Shown here piece after piece: positions 31,299 through 39,081 of a stretch of 57,654 nt of DNA. The stretch is from the NCBI GenBank assembly GCA_937893015.1, contig CALBJX010000115.1:1-57654 (forward strand). The letters run 5' to 3'. The notes beneath the pieces are model-generated. The model did not search any database. It was not told the origin of the DNA and saw only the letters and a program-made list of their open reading frames with translations. This stretch comes from an uncultured Verrucomicrobiales bacterium. Lineage in GTDB: Bacteria > Verrucomicrobiota > Verrucomicrobiia > Verrucomicrobiales > Akkermansiaceae. Both the position numbers and the translations under genes were made by a program. Each line of letters begins with the position of its first letter. Within the stretch, counting starts at the first letter, position 1.

Positions 31299-31886
31299 AT
31301 GAAAGAAGAGGAAATGCACAAACCCGTGAACGAAGAAACCGCCGGCCCCTGCGACTGTGAACAGCCCAAGGCGGAACAGGAATTCGCCGAGGCGGTGGAT
31401 GAAACAGCCGAGGAGGCGGAAGCCGCCGTGGACGAGCTCACCAAGTGGCGCGATACCGCTCTGCGCACCGCCGCGGAGTACGACAACTACCGCAAGCGCT
31501 GCGTCCGCGAGCGCGAGGAGTTCAACAAGTATGCCAACCGCAGCCTGTTGGAAGAGCTGCTGCCCGTGGTGGATAATTTTGAGATGGGCATGCAGATGGC
31601 GGGTCAGGATACCAAGTCCATGATTTACATCGGCATGAGCATGGTGCAGAAGCAGCTCGGGGATTTCCTGAGCGGGCAAGGGGTGGAGGCGATTCCCTGC
31701 GAGGTCGGTCAGATGTTCGACCACAACCTGCACGAGGCGATTATGAGCGAAGCCTCCGATGAGCCCGAGGGTACTATCATCCGCATCATCCGCAAGGGCT
31801 ACAACCTGCGCGGCCGACTGCTGCGCCCCGTCAATGTGGTGACCGCCGCCGCCAAGGAAGAGGCACCCGCTGAGGAAGCCGAGTAA
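31299..31886 (+). CDS. grpE: Nucleotide exchange factor GrpE
   Basis: The 195-residue protein has an acidic N-terminal coiled region (EFAEAVDETAEEAEAAVDEL) and the GrpE core: RTAAEYDNYRKRCVREREEF, LLEELLPVVDNFEMGMQ, and near the end VGQMFDHNLHEAIMSEAS. It releases ADP from DnaK. The start at 31299 is set by the promoter 6 nt upstream. dnaJ follows after 38 nt; dnaK is not in the window. Confidence 0.95.
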   Translation: MKEEEMHKPVNEETAGPCDCEQPKAEQEFAEAVDETAEEAEAAVDELTKWRDTALRTAAEYDNYRKRCVREREEFNKYANRSLLEELLPVVDNFEMGMQMAGQDTKSMIYIGMSMVQKQLGDFLSGQGVEAIPCEVGQMFDHNLHEAIMSEASDEPEGTIIRIIRKGYNLRGRLLRPVNVVTAAAKEEAPAEEAE

Positions 31887-31924
31887 ACAATTTTCACCAT
31901 ACAACCACTACCCTTATACCGACC

Positions 31925-33064
31925 ATGGCTAACGACTATTACAGCGTTTTGGGTGTCGAGAAGAACGCGGATGCCGATACGATTAAGAAGGCCTACCGCA
32001 AGCTCGCCATGAAGTACCACCCCGACCGCAACCCCGACAACAAGGAAGCGGAGGAAAAGTTCAAGGAAATCGGTGAGGCCTACGAGGTGCTCAGCGATGC
32101 CGATAAGCGCGCCGCCTACGACCGCATGGGCCACGAGGCCTACAAGAACGGCGGCATGGGCGCCGGCGGCGCGGGCGGCTTCGGCGGCTTTGACCCCATG
32201 GACATTTTCTCGCAGGTCTTCGGCGGCGGTTTCGGCGGGTTCGGGGGCTTCGGCGGTGGCGGTGCACGCCGCAAGGCCGACCCGCGCCAGCCCGGCAGCG
32301 ACCTGCGCTACGACCTCGACATCACGCTGGAGGAAGCCATCTCCGGCTGCGAGAAACGCCTGCAAATCGAGCGCCTTGTGCCCTGCGAGGAATGTCATTC
32401 CACGGGCTCCAAGGACGGGCGTGATGGCTTCAAGACCTGCCCCACCTGCCACGGCAGCGGCGTGGTGACGCGCCAGAGCGGTTTCTTTGTGCAGCAGAGC
32501 ACCTGCCCCACCTGCCGCGGCGCGGGGCAGACCATCTCCAACCCCTGCTCCAAGTGCCACGGCGAGGGCCGCGTGCACAAGGATGTGCAGATTACCCTGC
32601 GCGTGCCTGCGGGCGTGAGCACGGGCACGCAGTTGCGCAGCAGCGGCAACGGCGATGCGGGGCTGCACGGCGGCGAGACGGGTGACCTCTACGTCTTTAT
32701 TGAGGTGAAGCCGCACGACCTCTTCGCCCGCGAGGGGGACGACCTGCACATCAGCATCCCCGTGCCCTTTATCACGGCAGCGCTCGGCGGCGAGCTGAGC
32801 ATCCCCACACCCGATGGTCCTGCCACATTGAAACTCCCCGCAGGCACGCTGAGCGGTACCATCTTCCGCGTGCGCAGCAAGGGTGTGCCCGCCCTGCGCG
32901 GCAGCCACCGCGGCGACCTCTTGGTCGAGGTGCAGGTGGAGACTCCTGCCAAGCTCAGCGGCGCACAGGAAAAGGCCCTCAAAGCCTTCGGCGACACCCT
33001 CAAGGACAGCAACCAGCCCGAGGTGGCGGATTTCAAAAAGCGTGCGGCAAGATTCCTGAAATAA
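31925..33064 (+). CDS. dnaJ: Chaperone DnaJ
   Basis: The 379-residue type I DnaJ has all domains in order: a J domain (ANDYYSVLGVEKNADADTIK, then KYHPDRNPD), a Gly/Phe-rich linker (GGFGGFDPMDIF and after), four C-x-x-C-x-G-x-G zinc repeats (CEECHSTGS, CPTCHGSG, CPTCRGAG, CSKCHGEG) and a C-terminal substrate domain. It delivers clients to DnaK and stimulates its ATPase. It forms an operon with grpE. The start has no Shine-Dalgarno sequence. Confidence 0.97.
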   Translation: MANDYYSVLGVEKNADADTIKKAYRKLAMKYHPDRNPDNKEAEEKFKEIGEAYEVLSDADKRAAYDRMGHEAYKNGGMGAGGAGGFGGFDPMDIFSQVFGGGFGGFGGFGGGGARRKADPRQPGSDLRYDLDITLEEAISGCEKRLQIERLVPCEECHSTGSKDGRDGFKTCPTCHGSGVVTRQSGFFVQQSTCPTCRGAGQTISNPCSKCHGEGRVHKDVQITLRVPAGVSTGTQLRSSGNGDAGLHGGETGDLYVFIEVKPHDLFAREGDDLHISIPVPFITAALGGELSIPTPDGPATLKLPAGTLSGTIFRVRSKGVPALRGSHRGDLLVEVQVETPAKLSGAQEKALKAFGDTLKDSNQPEVADFKKRAARFLK

Positions 33065-33067
33065 TGG

Positions 33068-33221
33068 ACGAAGTACGATGTACGAAGTTTGAGTTCGTGC
33101 GGCTTTGCCGCAAGCATGACACAACGCTAAGCGCCCATAACGGCTTCTTTCCCTCCTTCCCCTGCGCGCGCCGCGCACCAAATTTAAACTTCGTACATCG
33201 TACATCGTAAATCGTACTTTC
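33068..33221. repeat. Intergenic arm-and-hairpin element, copy 5
   Basis: Left arm GAAGTACGATGTACGAAG then TTTGAGTT (33070-33095), hairpin TGCGGC TTT GCCGCA (33098-33112), linker AGCATGAC, a spacer without the long palindrome, a GC-rich block GCGCGCGCCGCGC, and a right arm AAATTTAAACTTCGTACATC then further CATCGTA/AATCGTA units (33180-33217). The right arm is the reverse complement of the left. It sits between dnaJ and rsmE, both on the plus strand. Confidence 0.75.
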
Positions 33222-33223
33222 CT

Positions 33224-33961
33224 ATGCACCGTTGCTACACCCCTAACGTTTTGTTTTCCCCCGGCGCGTGTTTTCAGGTGGGGGGCGAGGAGGCGCACCA
33301 TGCGCTGCGCGTGATGCGGCTGCGCACGGGTGACCGCTGTGAGGTCTTTGACGGCGAGGGGCACAGCGCCGTGGCCACCGTGCTCGGCGGCTCGGGCAGC
33401 ACGCTGCTGCTCGGGGAGACGGAACCCCTGCCGCCCCTGCCGCCCGTGGCGGGTATCACCCTGGCGTTGGCCATCCCCAAAGGTTCCAATATGGAGCTCA
33501 TCGTCCAAAAAGCGGTGGAGATGGGGGTGTCGCGCATCATCCCCCTCATCTCGGAGCGCACCATCGTGCGCCTCGATGCCAAGGAAGCCGCCAAGAAAAC
33601 GGAAAAATGGCGGCGCACTGTGCTGGAGGCCTGCAAGCAGTGCGGTGTCAACACTCTGCCCGTTGTGGAAGAGCCGCAACCCTTCGCCCTCTTCCTGAAA
33701 CGCCGGGATTTGCCTACGCTGAAGGTGCATGGTGCCATTTCCCCTACCGCGTTGCCCCTGCGCGAGGTGCTGGAGACGGCCCGTTCCCGAGGAGAGCGCG
33801 ATTGCCTTATCCTCATCGGCCCGGAGGGCGATTTCTCCCCCGCCGAATATGCCGCTGCGGAGGCTGCCGCGTTTACCCCCACCTCCTTCGGTCCCATCAT
33901 CCTGCGTGTGGAGACAGCCGTCTTCCTCGCGGTTGCGGCTGCCCGCTACGCATTGGATTAA
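33224..33961 (+). CDS. rsmE: 16S rRNA m3U1498 methyltransferase RsmE
   Basis: The 245-residue protein shows the N-terminal PUA-like part (EEAHHALRVMRLRTGDRCEV) and the SPOUT methyltransferase end with its knot motifs: LILIGPEGDFSPAE and GPIILRVETAVFLAVAA. MGVSRIIPLISERTIV is also typical. It methylates U1498 of 16S rRNA with SAM. The ATG at 33224 stands 2 bp after the repeat element, and its transcription may come from grpE-dnaJ. Confidence 0.93.
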   Translation: MHRCYTPNVLFSPGACFQVGGEEAHHALRVMRLRTGDRCEVFDGEGHSAVATVLGGSGSTLLLGETEPLPPLPPVAGITLALAIPKGSNMELIVQKAVEMGVSRIIPLISERTIVRLDAKEAAKKTEKWRRTVLEACKQCGVNTLPVVEEPQPFALFLKRRDLPTLKVHGAISPTALPLREVLETARSRGERDCLILIGPEGDFSPAEYAAAEAAAFTPTSFGPIILRVETAVFLAVAAARYALD

Positions 33962-33986
33962 TGCGCATACTTTCCCGCCTTTGGTG

Positions 33987-34015
33987 TTGCAAATGCGCGT
34001 GAAAAGTGATATAAA
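33987..34015 (+). promoter_or_regulatory. fhs: Leaderless-type promoter of fhs
   Basis: TTGCAA (33987-33992), 17-nt spacer, TATAAA (34010-34015), 6 nt, ATG at 34022. The -35 box lies 26 nt after the rsmE stop. Confidence 0.65.
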
Positions 34016-34021
34016 TCGCGC

Positions 34022-35650
34022 ATGGCAAACACCTCTTTCACGGCACAGATGGCAGCCAAGCTCGGGCTGGATGAATCGTTGATTATTCCCTATGGTTTTG
34101 ACAAGGCTAAGGTGAGCCTCAAGGCTCTCAAGCCCGACCACGGCAAGCTCATCCTCGTGAGCGCACTGACCCCCACCCCCGCGGGTGAAGGCAAGACGAC
34201 GGTCTCCATCGGTCTCGCCCAGGGTCTGCAAGCCATCGGCAAGAAGGTTTGCCTTGCCCTCCGCGAGCCCTCCATGGGCCCCGTGTTCGGCCGCAAGGGC
34301 GGCGCCACGGGCGGCGGTGCCTCCAGCATCACCCCCGGGGAGAGCATCAACCTCTGCTTCAACGGCGATTTCCCCGCCATCACCTCCGCGAACAATCTGC
34401 TCGCCGCCGTCATCGACAACGCCCTCTTCTACAAGACCACCCGCCTCGACCAGAACAAGGTGACGTGGAAGCGCGTGATGGACATGAACGACCGCGCCAT
34501 GCGCACCATCACCATCGGCCTCAACAAAAATGGTGTTTGCCGCGAGGACGGTTTCAACATTACCCCCGCCTCCGAAATCATGGCCTGCTTCTGCCTGGCC
34601 GAGAACCTCGACGACCTGCGCCGCCGCATCGACAACATCGTCATCGGCTTCACGGCGGAAGACGAGGCTGTCTACGCCAAGGAGCTGGGTGTGACCGATT
34701 CCCTGCTTGCCATCCTGAAGGAGGCCATCCAGCCCAACCTCGTGCAGAGCCTGGAGGGCGTGCCCGCCTTCGTACACGGCGGTCCCTTCGCCAACATCGC
34801 CCACGGCTGCAACTCCGTCATCGCCACCAAGATGGCCCTCTCCTACGGCGACTACGCCGTGACGGAAGCCGGGTTTGCCTTTGATTTGGGCGCGGAAAAA
34901 TTCCTCGATATCAAGTGCCGCGCGGCGGGTCTGGCCCCCGATGCCATTGTCATCGTTGCCACCATCCGCGCCCTCAAGATGCACGGCGGCGTGGACAAGA
35001 AGTGCCTTGAAACCCCGGATGTCGAAGCCGTGCGCCGCGGCGTGGCGAACCTCGCCGCCCACATCGAGAGCGCGAAGAACTACAAGCGCCCCGTGACCGT
35101 CGCCATCAACCTCTTTGCCGCCACCGACACGGAGGAGGAAATCGCCGTCGTGAAAGACCTCTGCGCCGAGATGGGCGTGAACTGCGCCGTGGCCGATGTG
35201 TTCGGCAAGGGCGGCGAAGGCGCCAAGGAGCTGGCGCAGCTCGTGGCCGACAGCATTCAGCCTTCCTACCCCGCCTTTGAGCACCTCTACGACCTCGACA
35301 TGAGCGTGGAGGAGCGCATGAGCACGATTGTGAAGCGCATCTACGGCGGCGACGGCGTGGTGCTCACCAAGGCCGCGCAGAAGAAGCTGGCTCTGATGGA
35401 GAAGAACGGCCTCACCAAGCTGCCCGTCTGCATGGCGAAGACCCAGAACTCCCTCTCCGATAACGCCTCGCTCGTGGGCCGTCCCAAGGGCTTCAAGGTG
35501 ACGGTGCGCGACTTCGAAATCGCCAACGGCGCGGGCTTCCTCGTGGCTCTCTGCGGTGATATCATGCGCATGCCCGGTCTGCCCAAGGTTCCCTCCGCCT
35601 GCGACATCAAGGTGGACGCCGACGGCCACATCACGGGCATGAAGGGATAA
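34022..35650 (+). CDS. fhs: Formate-tetrahydrofolate ligase
   Basis: The 542-residue enzyme has the P-loop-like ATP site TPTPAGEGKTTVSIGLAQGL, LREPSMGPVFGRKGGATGGG and the later EAGFAFDLGAEKFLDIKCR. It makes 10-formyl-THF from formate, THF and ATP, feeding purine and other one-carbon needs, and in fermentative bacteria recovers formate. Length is normal for the family (about 550). It is a single gene with its own promoter and a repeat element directly after the stop. Confidence 0.96.
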   Translation: MANTSFTAQMAAKLGLDESLIIPYGFDKAKVSLKALKPDHGKLILVSALTPTPAGEGKTTVSIGLAQGLQAIGKKVCLALREPSMGPVFGRKGGATGGGASSITPGESINLCFNGDFPAITSANNLLAAVIDNALFYKTTRLDQNKVTWKRVMDMNDRAMRTITIGLNKNGVCREDGFNITPASEIMACFCLAENLDDLRRRIDNIVIGFTAEDEAVYAKELGVTDSLLAILKEAIQPNLVQSLEGVPAFVHGGPFANIAHGCNSVIATKMALSYGDYAVTEAGFAFDLGAEKFLDIKCRAAGLAPDAIVIVATIRALKMHGGVDKKCLETPDVEAVRRGVANLAAHIESAKNYKRPVTVAINLFAATDTEEEIAVVKDLCAEMGVNCAVADVFGKGGEGAKELAQLVADSIQPSYPAFEHLYDLDMSVEERMSTIVKRIYGGDGVVLTKAAQKKLALMEKNGLTKLPVCMAKTQNSLSDNASLVGRPKGFKVTVRDFEIANGAGFLVALCGDIMRMPGLPKVPSACDIKVDADGHITGMKG

Positions 35651-35652
35651 GG

Positions 35653-35716
35653 AATGTACGAAGTACGATGTACGAAGTACGAAGGATAAATTAGGTGCGC
35701 CCGCAGGGGCGCGCTC
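35653..35716. repeat. Intergenic element, copy 6 (left half only)
   Basis: Tandem GTACGAAG/GTACGATG units (35655-35683) are followed by a GC hairpin of GCGCCC/GGGGCGC type (about 35697-35713). There is no right arm: the thioredoxin-like gene starts at once. Confidence 0.6.
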
Positions 35717-35732
35717 CATGGAACAAATCAAC

Positions 35733-36695
35733 ATGAAAAAGACGCTTTTTGTGATGCTCTGCGCTTTGGCTGCAATGTCGGCCGAAGCGTTGACGCAGCA
35801 CAAGGATTTTGAGACCGCTGTCTCCGCCGCCACGGGGGATGAGGTCGTCATGCTTTCCTTCACGGGCACGGACTGGTGCCCCGCCTGCATCTACCTGCAC
35901 GACAAGATTTTCGCGCATGATTCCTTTGCCACAGGAGACTTCGGCAAGGGGCTGCACCTCGTGGAAATCGTGTTCCCCCGTCTGCCCGAAGCCGTGGCCG
36001 CCGTGGGCAAGGAGCAGATGGATGCCAACGAACGCCTCTTCGAGCAGTACCACATCACCACGGGTCTGCCCACCATCATCCTGCATGATGCGGACGGCAA
36101 ACCTTTTTCGACCGTGGTCGGTGCCCGCCGCTCGCCGGAGGAGTACCGCGCCGCGCTCGATGAAGCGTTGAAGGTGCGCACCGCCCGCGACGAGAAGTTT
36201 GCTGCCGCCGAGGGGCTGCAGGGCATGGAGCGTGCCCGCGCTCTGGCCGCCGCGCTGGAGCTCATGAGCGAGAACCTGCGCGACAAGTACCCCGAGATTG
36301 TCAAGGAAATCGAAGCCCTCGACCCGCAGAACGAGCTGGGCTACGACGGTTTCCTGGAGCGCGGCAAGCTCTATGCGGAGCAGATTGAGGCCTACTACAA
36401 GCTCACCGAAGGTTTTGCGGGCCACTACACCCCCGCCGAAATCGCGCAGCAGCAGGAGCAGCTCAACGCCTTCCTCGCGGGTCTCGAAAAGCCCCAGCCC
36501 GAGGTGGTGCAGCAGGTCTACTCCACCCTCGCGGACGGCTACGGCCTGACCCGCAACTATGAGAAGATGCACGAGTACCACATCAAGGCTTTGGAAGCGG
36601 CCCCGAACTCCAAGTCTGCCAAGCGTCTGCGCGGCAATATCGAGTACTACGACAAGACCCTCCTCCCCATGCTCAAAGAACAGCAGGGGAAATAA
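35733..36695 (+). CDS. Periplasmic thioredoxin-like protein with helical C-terminus
   Basis: The 320-residue protein has a signal peptide (MKKTLFVMLCALAAMSAEA) and a thioredoxin-fold domain of about 120 residues. The active-site-like motif is TGTDWCPACIYLH (C-P-A-C), and GLPTIILHDADGKPF holds the cis-Pro. The C-terminal ~180 residues are helical with TPR-like spacing (YNYEKMHEYHIKALEAAPNS type). It probably works in thiol reduction or isomerisation in the periplasm, with the helical part binding a partner. The ATG at 35733 is preferred to the one at 35718 because the signal peptide then starts with MKK. Confidence 0.8.
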   Translation: MKKTLFVMLCALAAMSAEALTQHKDFETAVSAATGDEVVMLSFTGTDWCPACIYLHDKIFAHDSFATGDFGKGLHLVEIVFPRLPEAVAAVGKEQMDANERLFEQYHITTGLPTIILHDADGKPFSTVVGARRSPEEYRAALDEALKVRTARDEKFAAAEGLQGMERARALAAALELMSENLRDKYPEIVKEIEALDPQNELGYDGFLERGKLYAEQIEAYYKLTEGFAGHYTPAEIAQQQEQLNAFLAGLEKPQPEVVQQVYSTLADGYGLTRNYEKMHEYHIKALEAAPNSKSAKRLRGNIEYYDKTLLPMLKEQQGK

Positions 36696-36829
36696 GGATT
36701 TACAAATAAAGAAGTGAGGCGGCTGATGCCGCAAGGATGGAAAACCCCGTTCCCGACGTAAGCGTCGGGAACGGGGTTGTTGTCTTGCAGCGGAGCTGCA
36801 TGGCTTTCAGATTTGTACCTTTCGACAAA
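36696..36829. repeat. Intergenic arm-and-hairpin element, copy 7, with terminator hairpin
   Basis: An AT-rich left arm (GGATTTACAAATAAAG, 36696-36713), a hairpin GCGGC TGAT GCCGC (about 36719-36732), a linker AGGATGG, a perfect long palindrome (36743-36778, arms AACCCCGTTCCCGACG/CGTCGGGAACGGGGTT), a hairpin TGCAGC GGA GCTGCA (about 36786-36800) and a short right arm with GATTTGTACC. It follows the thioredoxin-like gene and can stop its transcription. Confidence 0.7.
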
Positions 36830-36890
36830 TTGCTTCCCCTGCCGTTTTGCCGGGCGGATCGCCGGCGAGGGGAGGGGATGCTGGACGGAC

Positions 36891-36933
36891 AAAAGGAAAC
36901 CGCCCGACAAGCCGCAAAGGGCTCATCGGGCGG
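36891..36933 (-). terminator. Terminator of the EF-hand protein gene
   Basis: On the minus strand CCGCCCGATGAGCC (36933-36920) pairs with GGCTTGTCGGGCGG (36913-36900), followed by TTTCCTTTT. It lies 34 bp past the stop codon. Confidence 0.8.
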
Positions 36934-36967
36934 ATGGAATGATGAAAAAATCAGTTTTTCTCAGCTC

Positions 36968-37828
36968 TTAGGCAGCAGCGGGAGCCTCGGGAGCAGGAGC
37001 GGGGGCAGCGGGCTTCTTGCAGCCGCAGCCGGGCTTACCGCAACCGCACTCGCAAGCGGGAGCGGGCTGGGCCTTGTGGCAGCAGCCGGGCTTGCCGTGG
37101 TGGCGGGGGCCGTGGTGCTTGTGGCAGCCGGGCTTGCCCTGATGCTTGGCGGCGCAGGCGGCGCGCATCTTCTCGAAGTCAGCCTTGATGGCGGCCTTCT
37201 CCTGGTCGTCGAGCTGGCCGTTCTTGTCGGCGTCGTACTTCTCCATGATCTTGGCCTTCATGGCTTCCTTGTGGTCGACGAAAGCCTTCTTGATGGCTTC
37301 CTTCTCCTGGTCGTCAATCTTGCCGTCCTTGTTAGCGTCGAACTTCTCCATGAACTTAGCCTTCATGGCTTCCTTCTGCTCGGGGCTCAGGCCGCAGGGG
37401 CGGGGGCCGTGGGGCTTGCCGCAGCCGGGCTTGCCGTGGTGGCGGGGGCCGTGGTGCTTGTGGCAGCCGGGCTTACCCTCGGGGCGGGGACCCTGATGCT
37501 TGCCGCAACCGCAGCCGCAGCCGGGCTTGCCTTCGGGACGGGGACCCTGATGGGCCTGATGACGCTTGGCGAACTCGGCCTTGATGGCTTCCTTCTCCTG
37601 GTCGTCAATCTGACCGTCCTTGTTGGCGTCAAACTTCTCCATGAACTTGGCCTTCATGGCTTCCTTCTGCTCGGGGCTCATCTGATGATGGCCGCGATGA
37701 TGGGCGCGGGGGCCCTGAGGAGCCTGAACGGCGGCGGGAGCCTCCGGAGCAGGGGCGGGGGCGGGAGCCGGCTCCTGAGCCATGAGAGGCAGGGCGGCGA
37801 ACAGAGCCATGAGGATGGACTTCTTCAT
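36968..37828 (-). CDS. Periplasmic EF-hand protein with Cys/His-rich metal-binding linkers
   Basis: The 286-residue product has a signal peptide (MKKSILMALFAALPLMAQ) and Ala/Pro-rich ends. Three canonical EF-hand loops are visible: DANKDGQIDDQE (67-78), DANKDGKIDDQE (164-175) and DADKNGQLDDQE (199-210). Between and after them lie Cys/His/Gly linkers such as KPGCGCGCGKHQG and two copies of KPGCHKHHGPRHHGKPGC (120-137 and 232-249). The repeats are nearly identical in DNA (about 37083-37136 and 37425-37478), so they arose by recent duplication. The protein should bind Ca2+ in the loops and soft metals (Cu, Zn, Ni) in the linkers. I know no described family with this combination. Confidence 0.8.
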   Translation of the reverse strand: MKKSILMALFAALPLMAQEPAPAPAPAPEAPAAVQAPQGPRAHHRGHHQMSPEQKEAMKAKFMEKFDANKDGQIDDQEKEAIKAEFAKRHQAHQGPRPEGKPGCGCGCGKHQGPRPEGKPGCHKHHGPRHHGKPGCGKPHGPRPCGLSPEQKEAMKAKFMEKFDANKDGKIDDQEKEAIKKAFVDHKEAMKAKIMEKYDADKNGQLDDQEKAAIKADFEKMRAACAAKHQGKPGCHKHHGPRHHGKPGCCHKAQPAPACECGCGKPGCGCKKPAAPAPAPEAPAAA

Positions 37829-37952
37829 AATCGTATCGTATGTTGAGGTTAAAGGGGGCGAGGTTCGGCCCTCCGCTTATAAGAACGTCGAATGAATGTG
37901 ATTTTCTACAACCTTTTTTATTTTTTTACATCTTTTGCCGTCCGTTTTTGCA

Positions 37953-37981
37953 TTTACATTCACGGAGGGAGGTCGTACAAT
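37953..37981 (+). promoter_or_regulatory. Near-leaderless promoter of the EamA transporter gene
   Basis: TTTACA (37953-37958), 17-nt spacer, TACAAT (37976-37981), then 11 nt to the ATG at 37993. Confidence 0.6.
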
Positions 37982-37992
37982 AGCCCCCGCCG

Positions 37993-38865
37993 ATGAATAA
38001 GGGAAACAACAGCAGTGCCTTCTGTGCCGCCGTAGCGGCTGCCGCCACGATGGGCACGCTGGGCTGGTTTGTGCGGGAGGCCCCCTGCGGTGCGCCGCTC
38101 TGCGGCTTTGCCCGCTTTGCTATCGGCCTGTTGTTGTTGCTGCCGCTGGTCATGTGGCGCTCTTTGCGCGGGGAGCGCGTGTGGGCGTTCTCGTGGCAGG
38201 CCGCCGTCTCCGGTCTCGGCATCGGTGTGTGCATTCTCTTCTACTTTCTCGCCATGCGCTGCACCACGATTGCGCTGGCCGTGTTGCTGGTGTACACAGG
38301 GCCTGTGTTGGCCGCAGCGGGGGAGGCGCTGCTGGAGCGCCGGCTGCCGCCCTTGCGCGACGGATTGTTGCTGACGGGGTCTCTGGCGGGCTTGGTACTG
38401 GTCTGCGCAGGGGGCGGGGCGGAACACGCCGCCAATGGTATGGGCGCCTGCTACAGCCTCATCTCTGCGCTGGGTTATGCGGTCTATCTGCTCTGCAACA
38501 GCCACATGCCCGAGAGCGTCGGCCTCATGCGCCGCACTTTCTGGCAGTTCTCGGCGGGCTGCCTCTTTGTGGCTCTTCCCCTCTTCTGCGTGCATGCGCC
38601 CTTTGAAGGCCTTGCCGAGTCGTGGACATGGCTGCTCGCCATCGGCGCCCTCCACGGCTTTCTGGTGATGCTGCTCATCGTCTACGCCGCCCGCCGCCTG
38701 AGCTCCATCCAATACGGCACTATCGCCTATCTGGAGCCCGTCGTTGCCGTCGGTCTCGGCTTCCTCCTTTACCACGAAAACCTCGCGGCTCCTCAATGGG
38801 CGGGTTTCTGTCTGGTCATTGTTGCCTCCCTCGCACAGTCCCTGCTGCCGCAACGATGCGCCTGA
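37993..38865 (+). CDS. EamA/DMT family transporter
   Basis: The 290-residue membrane protein has ten predicted helices in two EamA repeats: first half from AFCAAVAAAATMGTLGWFVR to LVLVCAGGG, second half from ACYSLISALGYAVYLLCNSH to the end. IALAVLLVYTGPVLAAAGEA and QYGTIAYLEPVVAVGLGFLL are the typical end-of-repeat motifs. The family exports amino acids, metabolites or drugs across the inner membrane; the substrate is unknown. Single gene, near-leaderless promoter. Confidence 0.88.
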   Translation: MNKGNNSSAFCAAVAAAATMGTLGWFVREAPCGAPLCGFARFAIGLLLLLPLVMWRSLRGERVWAFSWQAAVSGLGIGVCILFYFLAMRCTTIALAVLLVYTGPVLAAAGEALLERRLPPLRDGLLLTGSLAGLVLVCAGGGAEHAANGMGACYSLISALGYAVYLLCNSHMPESVGLMRRTFWQFSAGCLFVALPLFCVHAPFEGLAESWTWLLAIGALHGFLVMLLIVYAARRLSSIQYGTIAYLEPVVAVGLGFLLYHENLAAPQWAGFCLVIVASLAQSLLPQRCA

Positions 38866-38974
38866 CGGACGGCGGATGACGTGAAGAGGTCGTGCGGCAG
38901 TGCCGGAATTCAACAAGGCAGGGAGGGGGAGAGAATCGTTTTAGGTGATAAATGGCCATAACCTGAGATTATGC

Positions 38975-39003
38975 TTGAAATTTCCAACTTTTAGGTGTAG
39001 GCT
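38975..39003 (+). promoter_or_regulatory. Promoter of the DASS transporter gene
   Basis: TTGAAA (38975-38980), 17-nt spacer, TAGGCT (38998-39003). The leader is about 72 nt. A GGAGGAGG run lies about 30 nt before the ATG, too far to be a standard ribosome binding site. Confidence 0.5.
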
Positions 39004-39081
39004 CACGCCGTCAGCGACGGCATTTTGCGCGTGCAGGTGTGCGCGGAGGAGGTCGCCGGGACGTGAACTCCATTCACAACC

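Noticed and set aside
31799..35890. Minus-strand open frame of 1363 codons opposite dnaJ, rsmE and fhs
   Set aside because: It is the antisense shadow of well-identified genes in GC-rich DNA, has His/Gly/Ala-rich low-information composition and crosses repeat elements.
37021..37846. 369-codon plus-strand frame opposite the EF-hand gene
   Set aside because: Ala/Gly/Leu/Val repeats arise from the antisense of Cys/His/Pro codons; the minus-strand frame has signal peptide, EF-hand loops and terminator.
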